Below are positions 1 through 10,839 of a DNA stretch of 64,000 bases, one piece after another; position 1 is the stretch's first letter; every line of letters starts with the position of its first letter. The DNA comes from Phoenix dactylifera (lineage: Eukaryota; Streptophyta; Magnoliopsida; Arecales; Arecaceae), in NCBI RefSeq assembly GCF_009389715.1, contig NC_052402.1, forward strand, positions 18,365,985 through 18,429,984. The letters run 5' to 3'. The notes beneath the pieces are model-generated. The model was not told where the DNA came from, ran no database searches, and was given only the letters and a program-made list of their open reading frames with translations. Position numbers and translations under genes: made by a program.

Positions 1-192
1 TTTGAGTTTTCTATATGCATTTAAGTAGTTCATGTATTTGGGTTTATACATGTATCTGGGAGTCCTATAAATATTATGTAAGTCTTGTGGTTTTGGCAAG
101 ATGCAAGAGCCAAAGTGAATAAAATTTTTTTGAAGTATTTCGCCTTTTCATCCTTTTCTCTCTAAAAAAAACTCTCTTTCTATATTCCATCA
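1..192 (+). repeat. 5' LTR of the copia element (3' part only)
   Basis: This matches the last part of the 3' LTR at 5200-5377: both contain an ACTATGTAAGT-like stretch, AAGAGCCAAA, ATTTCGCCT and a CTCTCTTTCTATAT block before the terminal CA. The outer part lies outside the window. Confidence 0.85.
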
Positions 193-195
193 AAC

Positions 196-207
196 TGGCA
201 TCAAGGC
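196..207 (+). other. Primer binding site of the copia element
   Basis: TGGCATCAAGGC lies three bases after the LTR end. It is a slightly decayed form of TGGTATCAGAGC, the usual plant copia primer site complementary to initiator tRNA-Met. Confidence 0.7.
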
Positions 208-229
208 TCCAGTTTTTTGATCTTGGAGA

Positions 230-1125
230 TGGTCAATTCTATCTTTCCATTTTAATTTCCTCGCCTTGCAAAAGAGAATTATGAGAATTGGTGCATTCAG
301 ATGAAAAATTTGCTTGGATCGCAAAATATGTGGGAGATCGTGGATGGAGGCTATAAGGAGCCTCATGAGGAAGCTACGATGAGTCCTGCTTAAAGGAAGG
401 CTCTGCAGAGAATGTAGAAGAAGGACCAACAAGCTCTCACTCTCATCCATCAATATTTGGATGAAGCCTTGTTCGAAAGAGTGGCTAATGCGACCACCGC
501 TAAGCAAGCATGGGAGATCTTACAAAACTCCTACCAAAAAGTTGATAAAGTGAAGAAAGTGTACCTTCAAATGCTACGAGAAGATTTCGAAGGTATATGA
601 ATCTAAGAATTCGAATCCATTGCAGATTTTTTTCGAGAGTGTTGGCCATAGTGAATCAAATGAAGAGGTTTGGAGAAAGATTCAAAGATGTTCGGGTCAT
701 TGAGAAGATTCTTCACTGGTTGCATTCGAAGTTCGATTATATCATCATAACTATCGAGAAGTCCAAAGATTTGGGGACTATGACGGTTGATCAACTTATG
801 GGTTCGTTACAAGCCCATAAAGAGAAAGTCAATAAGAACAAGGAGCTGATCGAGCAAGTTCTAGCCACCAAGCTCTCGGTGAAGGGAAGGTAGGTGAACG
901 TGAGAAAAGTCAATGAGGAAGAGGACGTGGATGTGGACAAGTTCGAGGGAGAGGAGGAAGAGGAAGAGGAATAGGCGGACAAGGCAATCAAAATTCCAAC
1001 AATGAAATAAGGAGGCAATCCTGAAGAAGACGTGGTAGAGAAAACTACACAAAGCAAAATGATAAGTCCAAAGTTCGGTGTTATAATTGTTAAATAAATG
1101 GGCATTATATATGCTCGAGAGTGTT
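230..1125 (+). pseudogene. Copia gag remnant with zinc knuckle
   Basis: Translation in one frame gives a typical plant copia gag: a start region with NWCIQMKNLLGSQ, a middle with [15 protein letters not shown], and a coiled region near [21 protein letters not shown] (written here in part). A decayed CCHC knuckle (CYNC then GHYIC) is at about 1076-1125. Several in-frame stops (for example near 390, 415, 597 and 892) inactivate it. Gag normally packages the element RNA in virus-like particles. Confidence 0.85.
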
Positions 1126-2462
1126 GGAGTTATTCTAGCAATATTGAGGAGAAGGCTAATTATGTAGAGATTGAGAAAGCGGATACCACTTTGTTGCTAG
1201 TCTACAAAGGAGAAGAAAGAAGCAAGAAAGATTTGTGGTATTTTGAAAATGCTGCAAGCAATCACATATATGGAGATAAAAGCAAGTTTGTGGAGATTGA
1301 TAAATTGGTGACCGAATTTGTCACTTTTGGAGATAACTCTAAAGTTCTAATTCAAGGCAAATGTATAATTTTAATTTGATGAAAAATGGTGGCCATCAAC
1401 TTATGAGTAATATTTATTATGTTCCAAATATGAAAAGTGACATTTTGAGTTTGAGACAACTTTTGGAGAAGAAATATGAGGTTCATATGAAAAATCATAA
1501 TCTCTTACTTCAAGATGATAAGGAGAATGTGATTGCTAAGGTGCCAATAACAAAGAATGGAATATTTTTGCTTGATATTCCAACTGATGTTGCTAAATTT
1601 GTGTGGAAGATTCTTCTTAGTTTTGGCATTTGAGGCTTAGGCATGTGAATTTTGGAGGCTTGAATTTGTTGGGTCAAAAAGGGATGTTGAAGGGCTTGGC
1701 ATCTATTGACCAATCAGATTAACTAAGTGAAGGATGTCTTGTTGGGAAACAATTTCGAAAGAGCTTTCCAAGAAAAACTACTTTAAGAGCAAATGAGCCG
1801 CTTCAATTTGTTCATGCCGATGTTTGTGGATCAATCAAGCCTTCTTCATTTGGTAATAATCGGTATTTTCTTCTCTTTACTGATGATTTTAGTAGAAAAA
1901 CTTGGGATTTTTCCTTGAAAAAAAATATGAAATATTTGGTGCTTTTAGAAAATTTAAAGTACTTGTTGAAAAGCAAAGTGGCTATTGTATTAAAGCATTG
2001 AGAATGGATAGAGGAGGAGAGTTTACTTCTAACGAGTTTAATAATAAGTTTTGTAAAGCAAATGGCATTCGGCAGTTCTTGACCGTTCCAAGATCTCCAC
2101 AATAAAATGGTGTTATTGAAAGGAATATTAGGAGCATTCTCAATATGGCTCGAAGCTTGTTGAGGACCAAGAAGATGCCGAAAGAATTTTGGACGGAAGC
2201 GGTTGATTATGTGGTGTACTTATCCAACTGGTGTCCAACAAGAAGCCTATGGGACAAAACTCCCCAAGAAGCATGGAGTGGAAGAAATCCAATTGTTTCT
2301 TATTTAAGAGTTTTTGGAAGCATTGGTTATATTTATGTACCCGATCAAGAGAGGTCCAAGCTCAATGATAGAAGCAAGAAGCACATCTTCATTGGATATG
2401 ATCAACGTTCCAAAGGCTACAAGCTCGATCTACAATCCAAGTATTGGCAAGACGACTATTAG
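1126..2462 (+). pseudogene. Copia protease and integrase remnant
   Basis: The protease active-site region reads LWYFENAASNHIYG, so the expected aspartate-Ser/Thr-Gly triad is lost. A pre-integrase segment follows (IYYVPNMKSDILSL), then the integrase core from about 1800 with HADVCG, FTDDFSR, MDRGGEFTSNEF and VIERNIRSILNMA, ending in the GYDQRSKGYKL block. Stops and a frameshift near 1915 break the frame. A short spacer with stops (2463-2645) leads to the reverse transcriptase. Confidence 0.9.
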
Positions 2463-2645
2463 TAGAGATGTGGAGTTCAATGAAGAAGATTCATGGGATT
2501 AGAGTAATGAAGATAAGGAGAGGTATGATTTCTTTCCATTATTTGATGAGAAAGAGCATAGAAGTAAAGTTTAAGAGCCCACAATACCTCCTCGATCACC
2601 AACAACTCCTAGTACAACTTCTTCATCTTCTAGTGGAAGCTCTAG

Positions 2646-4925
2646 TGAAAGGCAACGACGAATGAGGAGCCTTTAAGATCTTTATGAGGTAACGAAAAAT
2701 TTAAGTGATGATCTAACTCTTTTTTGTTACTTTGCCAATTGTGAGCCCATAGTTTTTGAATAAGCGGTAAAAGATGAAAAGGAAGAGTTGCCATAGATGA
2801 GGAGTTCAAGTTGATTGAGAAGAATGACTCTTGAGCGTTGGCAACCATGTTGGAAGGTCAAAAGTCCATTAGTGTGAAGTGGGTGTAACAACCCAGGACC
2901 TCACCCAAAATGGCTAGTTGGAAGTTTTTATTTGGGTTCCTTGATCCTGTATAAGTACCCAAGATTTATCCAGCAAATAACCGATGTGGGACTAAACACA
3001 CGCCCACACGGATCCTTACATACTCCCCCATTCAAGCCCTGACGTCCTCGTCAGGCTAAGGGTTCAAATCTAATCACAAACACCACGATTGGCCCGTGGT
3101 CAGCCCCAATGGATCCGTTTGCAGTGTTCCCTAGTCCAATAGATTATGGGCCGGGTCGGCTCTGATACCATTTGCAACAACCCAGGACCTCACCCAAAAT
3201 GGATAGCCGGAAGTTACTATTTGGGTTCTTTGATCCTGTATAAATACCCAAGATCTACCCAGCAAATAACCGATGTGGGACTAAACACACGCCCGCATGG
3301 GTCCTCACATACTTCCTCTGTTCAAGCCCTGACGTCCTCGTCAGGCTAAGGGTTAAATCCATTCAAATCTAATCACAAACACTATGATCGGCTCATGGTT
3401 AGCCCCAAGGGATCCGTGCTGCAGTGACCCCTAGTCCACATAGATTATGGGCCGGATCCTCTCTGATACCATTTGTAACAACCCAGGACCTCACCCAAAT
3501 GGCTAGCCAGAAGTTTCTATTTGGGTTCCTCGATCCTGTATAAATACCCAAGATCTATCCAGCGAATAACCGATATGGGGCTAAACATACGCCCGCACGG
3601 ATCCTCACAGTGGGTTTGTAAAGAAAAGAAGAATGCTAATGATAAAGTAGAGAGATACAAGATAAGGTTGGTAGTTAAGGGATATAGCCAACGTTCCGGG
3701 ATTGATTATAATGAAGTGTTTCCTCCCACTGCATGGTTGGAGACCATCCGAATGATAATCTCACTTGCATTTCAAAGGAATTGGAAGATTTATCAAATGG
3801 ATGCCAAATGGCTTTCTTAAATAGCATTCTTAAAGAAGAGGTTTATATTGAACAACCTTTGGGCTATGTGATCAAAGGCCATGAAGACGAAGTGTTGAAG
3901 TTGAAGAAAGTCTTGTATGGTTTGAAGCAAGCGCCAAGGGCTTGGCATAGTCGGATTGACAAGTATTTTCAAGAGAATAAGTTTACTAAGTGCCCACATG
4001 AGTATACTCTCTATGCTAAGGTACGTAAAAATAAAGATATTTTGCTTGTTTGTTCATATGTTGATGATTTAATTTTTACGGGCAATAATACAAGTGTGTT
4101 TGGAAAGTTTAAGCAAGCTATGACTAGAAAGTTTGAAATGATGGATATTGATCTCATGTCTTATTATCTTGGCATTGAGATCAAACAAATGGAGGATCGA
4201 ATTTTTATTTTCCAAGAGGTTTTGCCAAGGAGATCCTTAAGAGATTCAAGATGGAAGATTGTTAATCTGTGAGCACTCCAGTAAAATATGGAGTCAAATT
4301 GTCTAAGCATGAAGAAGGAGAAAAGGTAGACTTTACAACCTTCAAGAATCTAGTTGAAAGTTTGAAATACCTAACTTGCACAAGGGATATACTTTTTAGA
4401 ATTGGGCTTGTTAGTCGGTTTATGGAGTCATCAAGTATGACACATTTCAAAGCGGCGAAACAAATTTTTTGTTATATCGAAAGTACAATTAGTTTTGACT
4501 TACTTTATTTATTTTCTAATGAATTTAAGCTTGTGGGCTATAATAATAGTGATTGAGCCGAAGATATGGATGATGGAAGAGCACTATCGGCATTGTTTTC
4601 TATTTAAAGAATACGACATGGAGTTTGAAGAAACAATCAATTATGACACTTTCTACTTATAAAATTAAATATGTTGCCGCTATATCTTATGTTTGTCATG
4701 AAAATTGTTGAAAGAGTTACAAATGCCACAAAAAAAGGCTACGAAGATATATTTGACAACAAATCGGCCATTGTACTGGTGAAGAATCTGGTTTCTATGA
4801 TATAAACAAGCATATAGATATGAGGTATCATTTTCTTAGAGATTGTATTGCAAAAAACGAAGTACAAATAAAGTATGTGAAGACATATGATCAAGTTATG
4901 GATATTTTTACGAAGCTTCGAATTT
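2646..4925 (+). pseudogene. Copia reverse transcriptase and RNase H remnant, split by a TRIM
   Basis: The N-terminal piece stops at 2883 and the domain resumes at 3610 with WVCKEKKNANDKVERYKIRL-like sequence. The catalytic YVDD box is at 4057-4068 inside SYVDDLIFTGNN. A degraded RNase H follows to about 4925. The 726-bp insertion falls between two halves of one codon context: K-W before it and V-C-K after it are in the same frame once the insert and one target duplication are discounted. A frameshift near 3820 and many stops after 4556 add to the decay. Confidence 0.9.
2884..3609 (-). mobile_element. Tandem TRIM (three LTRs, two internal regions) inside the copia RT
   Basis: Units in minus orientation: LTR 2884-3020, internal 3021-3172, LTR 3173-3309, internal 3310-3473, LTR 3474-3609. 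LTRs are 136-137 bp with TG...CA ends. On the minus strand each internal part starts with a TGGTATCAGAG primer site and ends in a G-rich polypurine stretch. A perfect 5-bp target duplication, GTGGG, is at 2879-2883 and 3610-3614. There is no coding capacity. Tandem arrays of TRIMs sharing LTRs are known and are explained by recombination between LTRs. Confidence 0.93.
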
Positions 4926-4968
4926 TAGCAAGTTGAGAATGATGCTAGAAATTAAGTTTAAAAAAGAG

Positions 4969-5377
4969 TGTTGAAAAAAATAAACTTAATTCAATGAATA
5001 TATGAAAGGTCACCTTGAAAGTGGTAATTCATATATTTAAATTTTCTATATACATTTAAATAATTTATATATTTAAATTTTTTTATGTATATTTAAGTAG
5101 TTCATATATTTGAATTTTTATGTATATTTAAATAATTTATATATTTGAATTTTTTATGCATATTTAAATAATTCATATATTTAAATTTCTATGTGCATTT
5201 AAATAGTTCATGTATTTAATTTTTTTTATATACTAGTTTATATATTTATATTTATATATGTTATGTTAAATACTATGTAAGTGTTTTAAGACGAAGCAAG
5301 AGCCAAAATAAATAAAAAAATATTTCGCCTCTTCACTCTTTTCTTTCTAAAAAAGTCTCTCTTTCTATATTTCATCA
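4969..5377 (+). repeat. 3' LTR of the copia element
   Basis: It starts TGTTGAAAA right after a purine-rich stretch (AAAAAAGAG) that fits a polypurine tract, and ends TTCATCA. It holds a run of degenerate 40-45-bp repeats (5030-5240), each an ATATATTTAAATTT-like block followed by TATGTATATTTAAATA-like sequence. Confidence 0.85.
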
Positions 5378-5625
5378 TTATTTTCCTAAAAAAGGTCTTA
5401 TGAAAATCATGTTTGAAAGAAATGTCGTCCCAAACAACAGACAGACAACACACTTCCATCACAAACTGCATTCGAGCTAAACTTGACCAAAAAAACTAGC
5501 ACTTGATTAAAGTTCTCACATACATGAAACAGTTGCACACAGATACATAAGACTTATAACAAGCCACTCCTTTTTCCACTGTTATCATCTATTTTTCACT
5601 ACGAAAACTGACGCCCGTTTTAAGC

Positions 5626-6619
5626 CTAAGACTGCCGGTTCTGATTGAGCCGAGCCGCCGCTGCCACGTTCGCCGCCACTCCCTGCGGATGCGTCGCCAT
5701 GTCCGGACTGTTCCGCATCTCTGCTCCGACCACCCGATCCGCGTCTTCCCGTGTCACCGCCTTGTCCGCCGGAAGCTTCGTCGTCGCATCCTATCATCAT
5801 CATCATCATATCACAGTCTTATGATACGACAGAGAGCCTATATATAGATTGGAACCCACCTGATGGCGGTAGAAGAATACTTACAGTGACAACGTCTGTG
5901 AGCTTGACTTTGTCCTCGTCGCGCATCACGCGGGCGTTGGCGTCCGCTGCCGACTGCGCCTCCGCGGCGACACCCCCCGGCAGAACTTCATTCCGCCCTG
6001 TCGCCCTCACTTCCGCTGCCTGCAACGCCGCCGCATCGCTCTCGTCCACCGGCTTCCCCCCTGCAGTCATCGCCGTCGCCCCGAGAGCTTCTCCGATAGT
6101 AATTGCATCGCCTCGCAAAGCCCCCTCCGGCGTCGCCATACTCACCGGCGCCGGCGTCTCATACCTTCCCACCATCTGTTCGAAAGCCAGAAGCAGCTCA
6201 AAGAAGCAAACACGAAAAATACCAGCCTTCTATATATATTGTGATATTATCTCCGGAGTTATTCTTACCTGTCCGCCCACAGACTCGGCGACGACGCGGC
6301 GGCCGGGGAGGTCGGTCTCGGTGACAGAGACGCCCTGGTCGGCCGGAAGGCCGCTGACATCGCGGTGGCCGACGAGCCCGGCCCGCTCGTTGCGTTTGGC
6401 AGCCGACTGCATGACGGCAGCAGGGCCACCTTTCTGCGTCTGGCCCATGACCAGGTTCTCGGCGGCTTGCATCATGGCAGCGTCCCGGGGTGCAATTGGC
6501 TCGCGAGCCAGCTCCCCCTGGACGTTAAACACGTCCCCGTACTTGATGGGCTCACCTTGAACATGGGCGTAGGCCTCGGCCTGGTTCAGTTGAGCCCTCC
6601 TCGGCCGTTCCTGGCTCAT
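5626..6619 (-). CDS. Late embryogenesis abundant protein, SMP family (LEA D-34 type)
   Basis: Exons on the minus strand: 6269-6619, 5885-6175 and 5626-5790; introns of 93 and 94 bp have GT-AG ends and phase 0. The product is 268 aa, the usual size for D-34 LEA proteins. Three seed maturation protein (SMP) repeats are visible, at roughly residues 14-75, 130-195 and 200-262, each with the alanine-rich GGPAAVMQSAA / GGVAAEAQSAA / GVAANVAAAARLNQ ending. The start is the MSQERPRR methionine at 6619; an upstream in-frame ATG at 6727 precedes the TATA box and is unlikely to be used. Proteins of this family accumulate late in seed development and are thought to protect cells from drying; no enzyme activity is known. 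No breaks are seen, so it looks functional. It lies between dead copia DNA and a CACTA element. Confidence 0.95.
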
Positions 6620-6684
6620 CCTCGAAGGCTTCGAACCAAGTTGATGGCTTATGTGATAGAGACGAAGATGGCCGTATCTTCGGC

Positions 6685-6910
6685 ATGCGTATTTATATAG
6701 CCGAGTGGAGCAAGGAGAAGGTGACATGTGGAATTTTTATGGTGACACTTGGAGGTTGGAAGGGGATGGGACCCTTGTCATTGGGACACGTTGTTCGGCT
6801 CCGGTCGGTGCTTGCCGACTTGACGCAGGGAAAAGGAAAATGGATAGCTTTGGGAAAAGACGCGACCGTCTAACATTAGCATGCAACGCCTTTCGGGAGC
6901 ACGTTGCATT
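6685..6910 (-). promoter_or_regulatory. Likely promoter of the LEA gene
   Basis: On the minus strand CTATATAAATA (6690-6700) is a good TATA box about 75 bases before the start codon. Further upstream are an RY-type CATGCA (6880-6885) and ACGT-core sites in CACGTT context (6787-6792 and 6900-6905). RY and ABRE-like elements together are typical of ABA/ABI3-controlled seed genes. Activity is inferred. Confidence 0.6.
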
Positions 6911-7283
6911 TGGCTTCCATTTTGGCCCGCCGAGGGTTGACATGGGTTGGACTGATCCAGGATAGAGGCTAATCTGGAACCGATCAGATCTCACTCAATT
7001 GGTCCAAAATTTTTAAAATCGGAGTCAAATAAATGTTGCGAGGGATTTGCTATGGTGCTTCCTAAAATTTTTGCTAGATAGTCTTTTTAAATTTTGGTTA
7101 CCTTTCCTTGTAAAATGAACTAGCTTGATTATTTTTTTTGCGGTAACTGGTTATGGGCGGTGGAAAATCGAAGTATGAGTACCAAGTACCATAATTTATG
7201 CAAAACATATTGGTGGTAGTTGATATATTATCATATAATTTTGGTAATATTTAGGGGTCATGGTTGCTGCCACTACAGAAAAA

Positions 7284-7432
7284 GTCGGTTTTACCGACGC
7301 TTTTCACAAGCGTTGGCAATATTTGGTCTAGCGTCAAAATTTGAGGACGCTTGTAAAAAGCGTCGGCAAAGGACGACGCTAATAAGCGTCGGTGTAGTCA
7401 CCGGATAAGACGACGCTAAAAAGCGTCGTCAG
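7284..7432. repeat. Left subterminal repeats of the CACTA element
   Basis: Short inverted repeats built on CGACGCTT...AAGCGTCG occur here about four times. In CACTA elements such repeats bind the transposase-associated DNA-binding protein. Confidence 0.85.
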
Positions 7433-7597
7433 AAACGAGCCCTCTCTCTCCTTCCGTTTTCCCGGCCACCGCCCTCCACCCTCAACCCATTCCAGAGTTT
7501 TTTTAAGAGGGGATCATCATCCCCATTCCTCGTCCATTCCTCGTCTTCTCTCTCTCTCTCTCATCATCATCGCCCCCCCTCGCTAACCCCCTCCAGA

Positions 7598-7939
7598 TTC
7601 AAGAAGCAGAACGGCTCCGGCGATGATATCTTCGCCCGCCTCTTCGCCGCCTCCTTGGATCCCGACTTCGCCCCCCTCTCCCTCGAACCGCAGATCCTCA
7701 AGTCCCGCCTCATCGCCAGCGAGACCCTCTACGGCCTCTTCCTCCTGCGCTCCTCCCCGACCCTCGCCGAGATCGCCGGCCTCGCCGGCTACGACTACGT
7801 GGTCGTCGACATGGAGCACGGCTCTGGCGGCATCGCGGAGGCCCTCCCCTGCCTCCTCGCCCTCGCCGCCGCCCGCACCCCAGCCATCCTCCGCCTTCCG
7901 GAGCTCTCCGCCGCCTGGGCCAAGAAGGCCCTTGATCTC
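7598..7939 (+). pseudogene. Captured fragment: HpcH/HpaI-type aldolase, N-terminal part
   Basis: One open frame reads like the start of the plant HpcH/HpaI aldolase family, with LIASETLYGLFLL, SPTLAEIAGLAGYDYVVVDM and the EHGSGG segment. Similarity ends after KKALDL, where unrelated sequence and a CT repeat (8010-8037) follow. The full enzyme would cleave 2-keto-3-deoxy acids; only about the first 115 residues are present here. It is GC-rich, unlike the AT-rich sequence beyond it, as expected for a first exon. Confidence 0.75.
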
Positions 7940-8003
7940 GCCGGCTACCTGGCGCGGGTTGACGAGGAAACCAGTCCTCCTCCATGGCGTGAGCCCAAAA
8001 CCA

Positions 8004-8041
<38 letters not shown>

Positions 8042-8455
8042 CCCCGAATTTTTGCTATTTTATATTGTGTTTGCTGTATAAGAACTGATTGTTTCCTCTC
8101 TTTTTTTAACTTTTATTTGTTTGAATTTAGTTTACTCGTTCGAGACCTGCTTGACTCTCTTTGTATCTTTAATATGCTTCTTGATTACTAATATGAAAAT
8201 AAATGTTCGTTTATGTGCCGCTTGTATCTAGTTGAAGTATTATTACTCTCTTATCTGGGTAGGTGCTCCTACTAGATTTGGTCTTTTGTTGCTAATTCTG
8301 TAGGATTTATTTAATGTTCTTCCTTTTTCTGCTTTTGAGGGTTTCATTACTTTGTTTTCCATCTGGTGTGGGTTTTTGGCTGTTAACGTCACCTGTTTGG
8401 CTTAATGGCGAAATTTCGATGCAACATCAATAATTTTGTGGCTCTTCTAATGCAG

Positions 8456-8743
8456 CGGAGGCTATCCTTCTCGGTTTCCAGCACTACCTGGTTATGCTTG
8501 GCACCACTGTCATCATTCCTACTGCTCTTGTTCCTCAGATGGGTGGAGGAAATGTATGACTTAATTACACAAATATGCATGATCCATGAGGTTGATGGTT
8601 CGTTTAGCTTTTGTTTTCAAAAAAATTGTACGTGAAACCACTTTTATTGCTTTAGGATGAGAAAGCTCAGGTGATCCAGACATTACTGTTTGTGGCCGGC
8701 TTAAACACTCTGTTACAGACCTTGTTTGGAACTCGTTTACAAG
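8456..8743 (+). pseudogene. Captured fragment: nucleobase-ascorbate transporter, two exons
   Basis: Exon 8456-8553 translates to EAILLGFQHYLVMLGTTVII and continues with PTALVPQMGGGN. Exon 8656-8743 gives DEKAQVIQTLLFVAGLNTLL and then QTLFGTRLQ. Both have AG before and GT after. These are the conserved first membrane segments of plant NAT/NCS2 transporters (uracil/xanthine permease family). The rest of the gene is absent. Confidence 0.85.
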
Positions 8744-8820
8744 GTTAATTTTCTAAACCAATTGGCTATCTTGGTTTCTGAACAAAACACTTGAAAATAC
8801 TAATGAGATTTCTTGAACAG

Positions 8821-8890
8821 GCCTTCTAGTGTTCCTGAAGGAGCTTATGTTCAGTGGGAAATTGAGCTACTTGGCTTTGAAATGCCTAAG
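8821..8890 (+). pseudogene. Captured fragment: FKBP-type isomerase exon (PASTICCINO1-like)
   Basis: A single exon with good splice sites reads PSSVPEGAYVQWEIELLGFE followed by MPK. This matches the end of an FKBP domain, just before the TPR region in PAS1-type peptidyl-prolyl isomerases. The assignment comes from memory of the family. A further 45-bp exon-like piece at 9046-9090, also with AG and GT borders, could not be assigned. Confidence 0.6.
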
Positions 8891-9265
8891 GTAATGAAGC
8901 TTCTTAAGTGCTCCAAACATCTGGAATTCTTATGTATTGTGGTCCTTCTCTCTGTTTTGCTAAAAAAAAGGGGGATTCTTGTGAATTTTGAATTGATTGT
9001 TTTAAATTGCTTAGAACCTCTAATATGTGCTTTGATCATCTTCAGGTTCTTTTGACAGAGGGAATCTCTGGGTCTCTGCGTAAGCTGAAGGTACTCACTA
9101 GGTTCTCATTTACATATTGATTTAATTATGATTGGCTTATATTCTAAGTGATCTTCTTCCATGTGGAGTACTAAACTCAAAGGAAGGGTGGCATCTTTCC
9201 TTATAATTTACTTCTTCCATAGCCTTATTTAAACAAAACTTGATATTTCTGCACATATTTCACAG

Positions 9266-10018
9266 ATTGGGAGAAGCTGAGAAGGCAATTCACCATTACA
9301 AGCTATCACGAAAGGAAACCAGCTCTAATGACTTCTCACAAGTGCATGCTCTCCAGACCCATTTGGCCAAGTGTAATGAAGCACGTAAGCAAAAGGATTG
9401 GCTCACTGTGTTAAAGGAATCACAGGCTGCTGTCTCTGCTGGTGCCGATTCTGCACCACAGGTCTTACATTACAATAACCTTTCAGTTTACATGGTGGCA
9501 GAAATTATACCTTATCTTGTTTCATGTATTATCTTTGCCTGAAAGTATATATGCCCAAGCTTCCTTATCTATTTCCTTGTCCAAATTGATTCATTATTTC
9601 AAAATGTTAGTTTTTACTTAATATTACTATGTTATATGTTTTTGCCACACCGCATATCGTTGCCCTGTTGAGATGCAATCAGGTTCCATTTGAAGATCTA
9701 ACTGCAATCAAGATTTGAGTAGAACTTACAGTGAGGAACGTCAGTTGAACGCTGTCTAAAAGATTTCCTGTGTCATTTTGTTTAATATCTTCATAAGAAG
9801 AGTATTAACTGTGGTTGGGTAGAGATAATTTAAGTCTATACATTTTTTCTTGTTCAACTTCATCTTACATGCCCATTGTGTTATGCTCTTAAGGTCTTTG
9901 CATTGCAAAAGGAGGAGGCTCTTAACCTCCTAAGGCATGACGATGCAGATTCAGTGTTAAACGGTGCCGCTAGGAATGCATACATCCTCGTAATCCGAGC
10001 ACAGGTTGATATGGCTTT
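9266..10018 (+). pseudogene. Captured fragment: TPR repeat thioredoxin-like (TTL) protein, two exons
   Basis: Exon 9266-9461 begins LGEAEKAIHHYKLSRKE and later has KQKDWLTVLKESQAAVSAGA. The second piece, 9894 to about 10018, has HDDADSVLNGA and LVIRAQVDMAL. Both are typical of plant TTL proteins, which hold TPR motifs and a thioredoxin-like domain. The second exon runs straight into the CACTA subterminal repeats, so the capture breakpoint is near 10018. The piece between the two exons is intron-like. Confidence 0.8.
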
Positions 10019-10063
10019 AATTTACATTCGTATTTTTAATTTTTTTTTCAAAAATAGCAATCC

Positions 10064-10376
10064 CGACGCTTTAAAGCGTTAGTAAAAAAAAGTTGTGGCA
10101 CGCCTACGCCAATGCTTTAAAGCGTCGGCCAAAATACATTTGCCGACGCTTTAAAGCGTCGGCGAAAACCCAAAACGCTTTGGGCTTTCCTGACACTTTA
10201 AAGCGTCGGTGAATGTCGTCTTTGCCGACGCTTCTATTAGCGTCGGAAAAGCCTTGTTTCTGCCGACGCTTTCTCTTAGCGTCGGCAAAAACCGGACCCA
10301 CGCCCACCTGCCCGACGTCTGACCCACGCTTTGGGGTGCGTGGGCTGGAAATTCGCCGACGCTTAAAAGCGTCGGT
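10064..10376. repeat. Right subterminal repeats of the CACTA element
   Basis: At least eight copies of GCCGACGCTT or its reverse are arranged as palindromes such as CGACGCTTTAAAGCGTCGG. They mirror the left end. Confidence 0.88.
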
Positions 10377-10423
10377 AGAGACCAAAAAAACCGCCGGGAG
10401 ATATCCTTTCTTTTGTAGTGTGC

Positions 10424-10831
10424 ACACCTCTCTCCAAAAAAAAATTATATGGGGCAAGTGCTACAGAATATCATATAGGCAGGGACTTATATATTGACAT
10501 ATTTTTTCTAATGCCCATCTTGAAGAGGAAACCCAAAAATCAAATAAGAATAACAGATTTCGTCAATCCCTTAACTCCAAAAGAGATCATCCACGAAGGG
10601 AGATCGTCTATTTCCTTTTTCTTCCTCATCCAGCCTCTCCATTTATTCTCTTTCTCATCAAGCTGTCTATCCCATCCGCGAGGTCTTTCTTATCTACCCG
10701 AGTTCTTTTCTCCTCCAAATCCTTCTCTATTTTTCTAGAATTTTTGCACCTAAAAGTTCATGAAATTTAAGGAATGATATATATATATATATAATTTCTT
10801 ATGTTTGACAAAGCTAGAAAATTATGCATTG
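10424..10831. other. Intergenic stretch without recognised features
   Basis: AT-rich sequence between the CACTA element and the hAT-like element. A short TA repeat is at 10777-10792. No gene or repeat boundary was identified. Confidence 0.6.
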
Positions 10832-10839
10832 GTACTTAT

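Larger units (their letters stand above)
1..5377 (+). mobile_element. Degenerate Ty1/copia LTR retrotransposon, 5' end outside the window
   Basis: Two long terminal repeats bracket a copia-order gag, protease, integrase, reverse transcriptase and RNase H region. The left LTR is cut by the window start; the right one is at 4969-5377. Both end in the same stretch before TTCATCA/TCCATCA. Every coding part carries stops or frameshifts, so the element is dead. A tandem TRIM interrupts the reverse transcriptase. The gene order (integrase before reverse transcriptase) is what separates copia from gypsy elements. Lineage within copia was not resolved. Confidence 0.93.
7271..10420. mobile_element. Non-autonomous CACTA transposon with captured gene fragments (Pack-CACTA type)
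   Basis: The left end is CACTACAGAAAAAGTC and the right end on the opposite strand is CACTACAAAAGAAAGG. The 3-bp target duplication TGC lies at 7268-7270 and 10421-10423. Both ends carry many inverted subterminal repeats of the type CCGACGCTTTAAAGCGTCGG, as expected for En/Spm elements. No transposase is visible. The 3.15-kb interior holds exon-and-intron fragments of at least four unrelated plant genes, all in the same orientation. Confidence 0.93.

Noticed and set aside
3146-3349. Open frame in the TRIM tandem region
   Set aside because: It crosses LTR and internal borders of a non-coding TRIM; similar frames in the other copies are not conserved as protein.
5751-6560. 269-codon plus-strand open frame
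   Set aside because: It is antisense to the LEA gene, crosses both introns and has no family features. The minus-strand exons explain the region.
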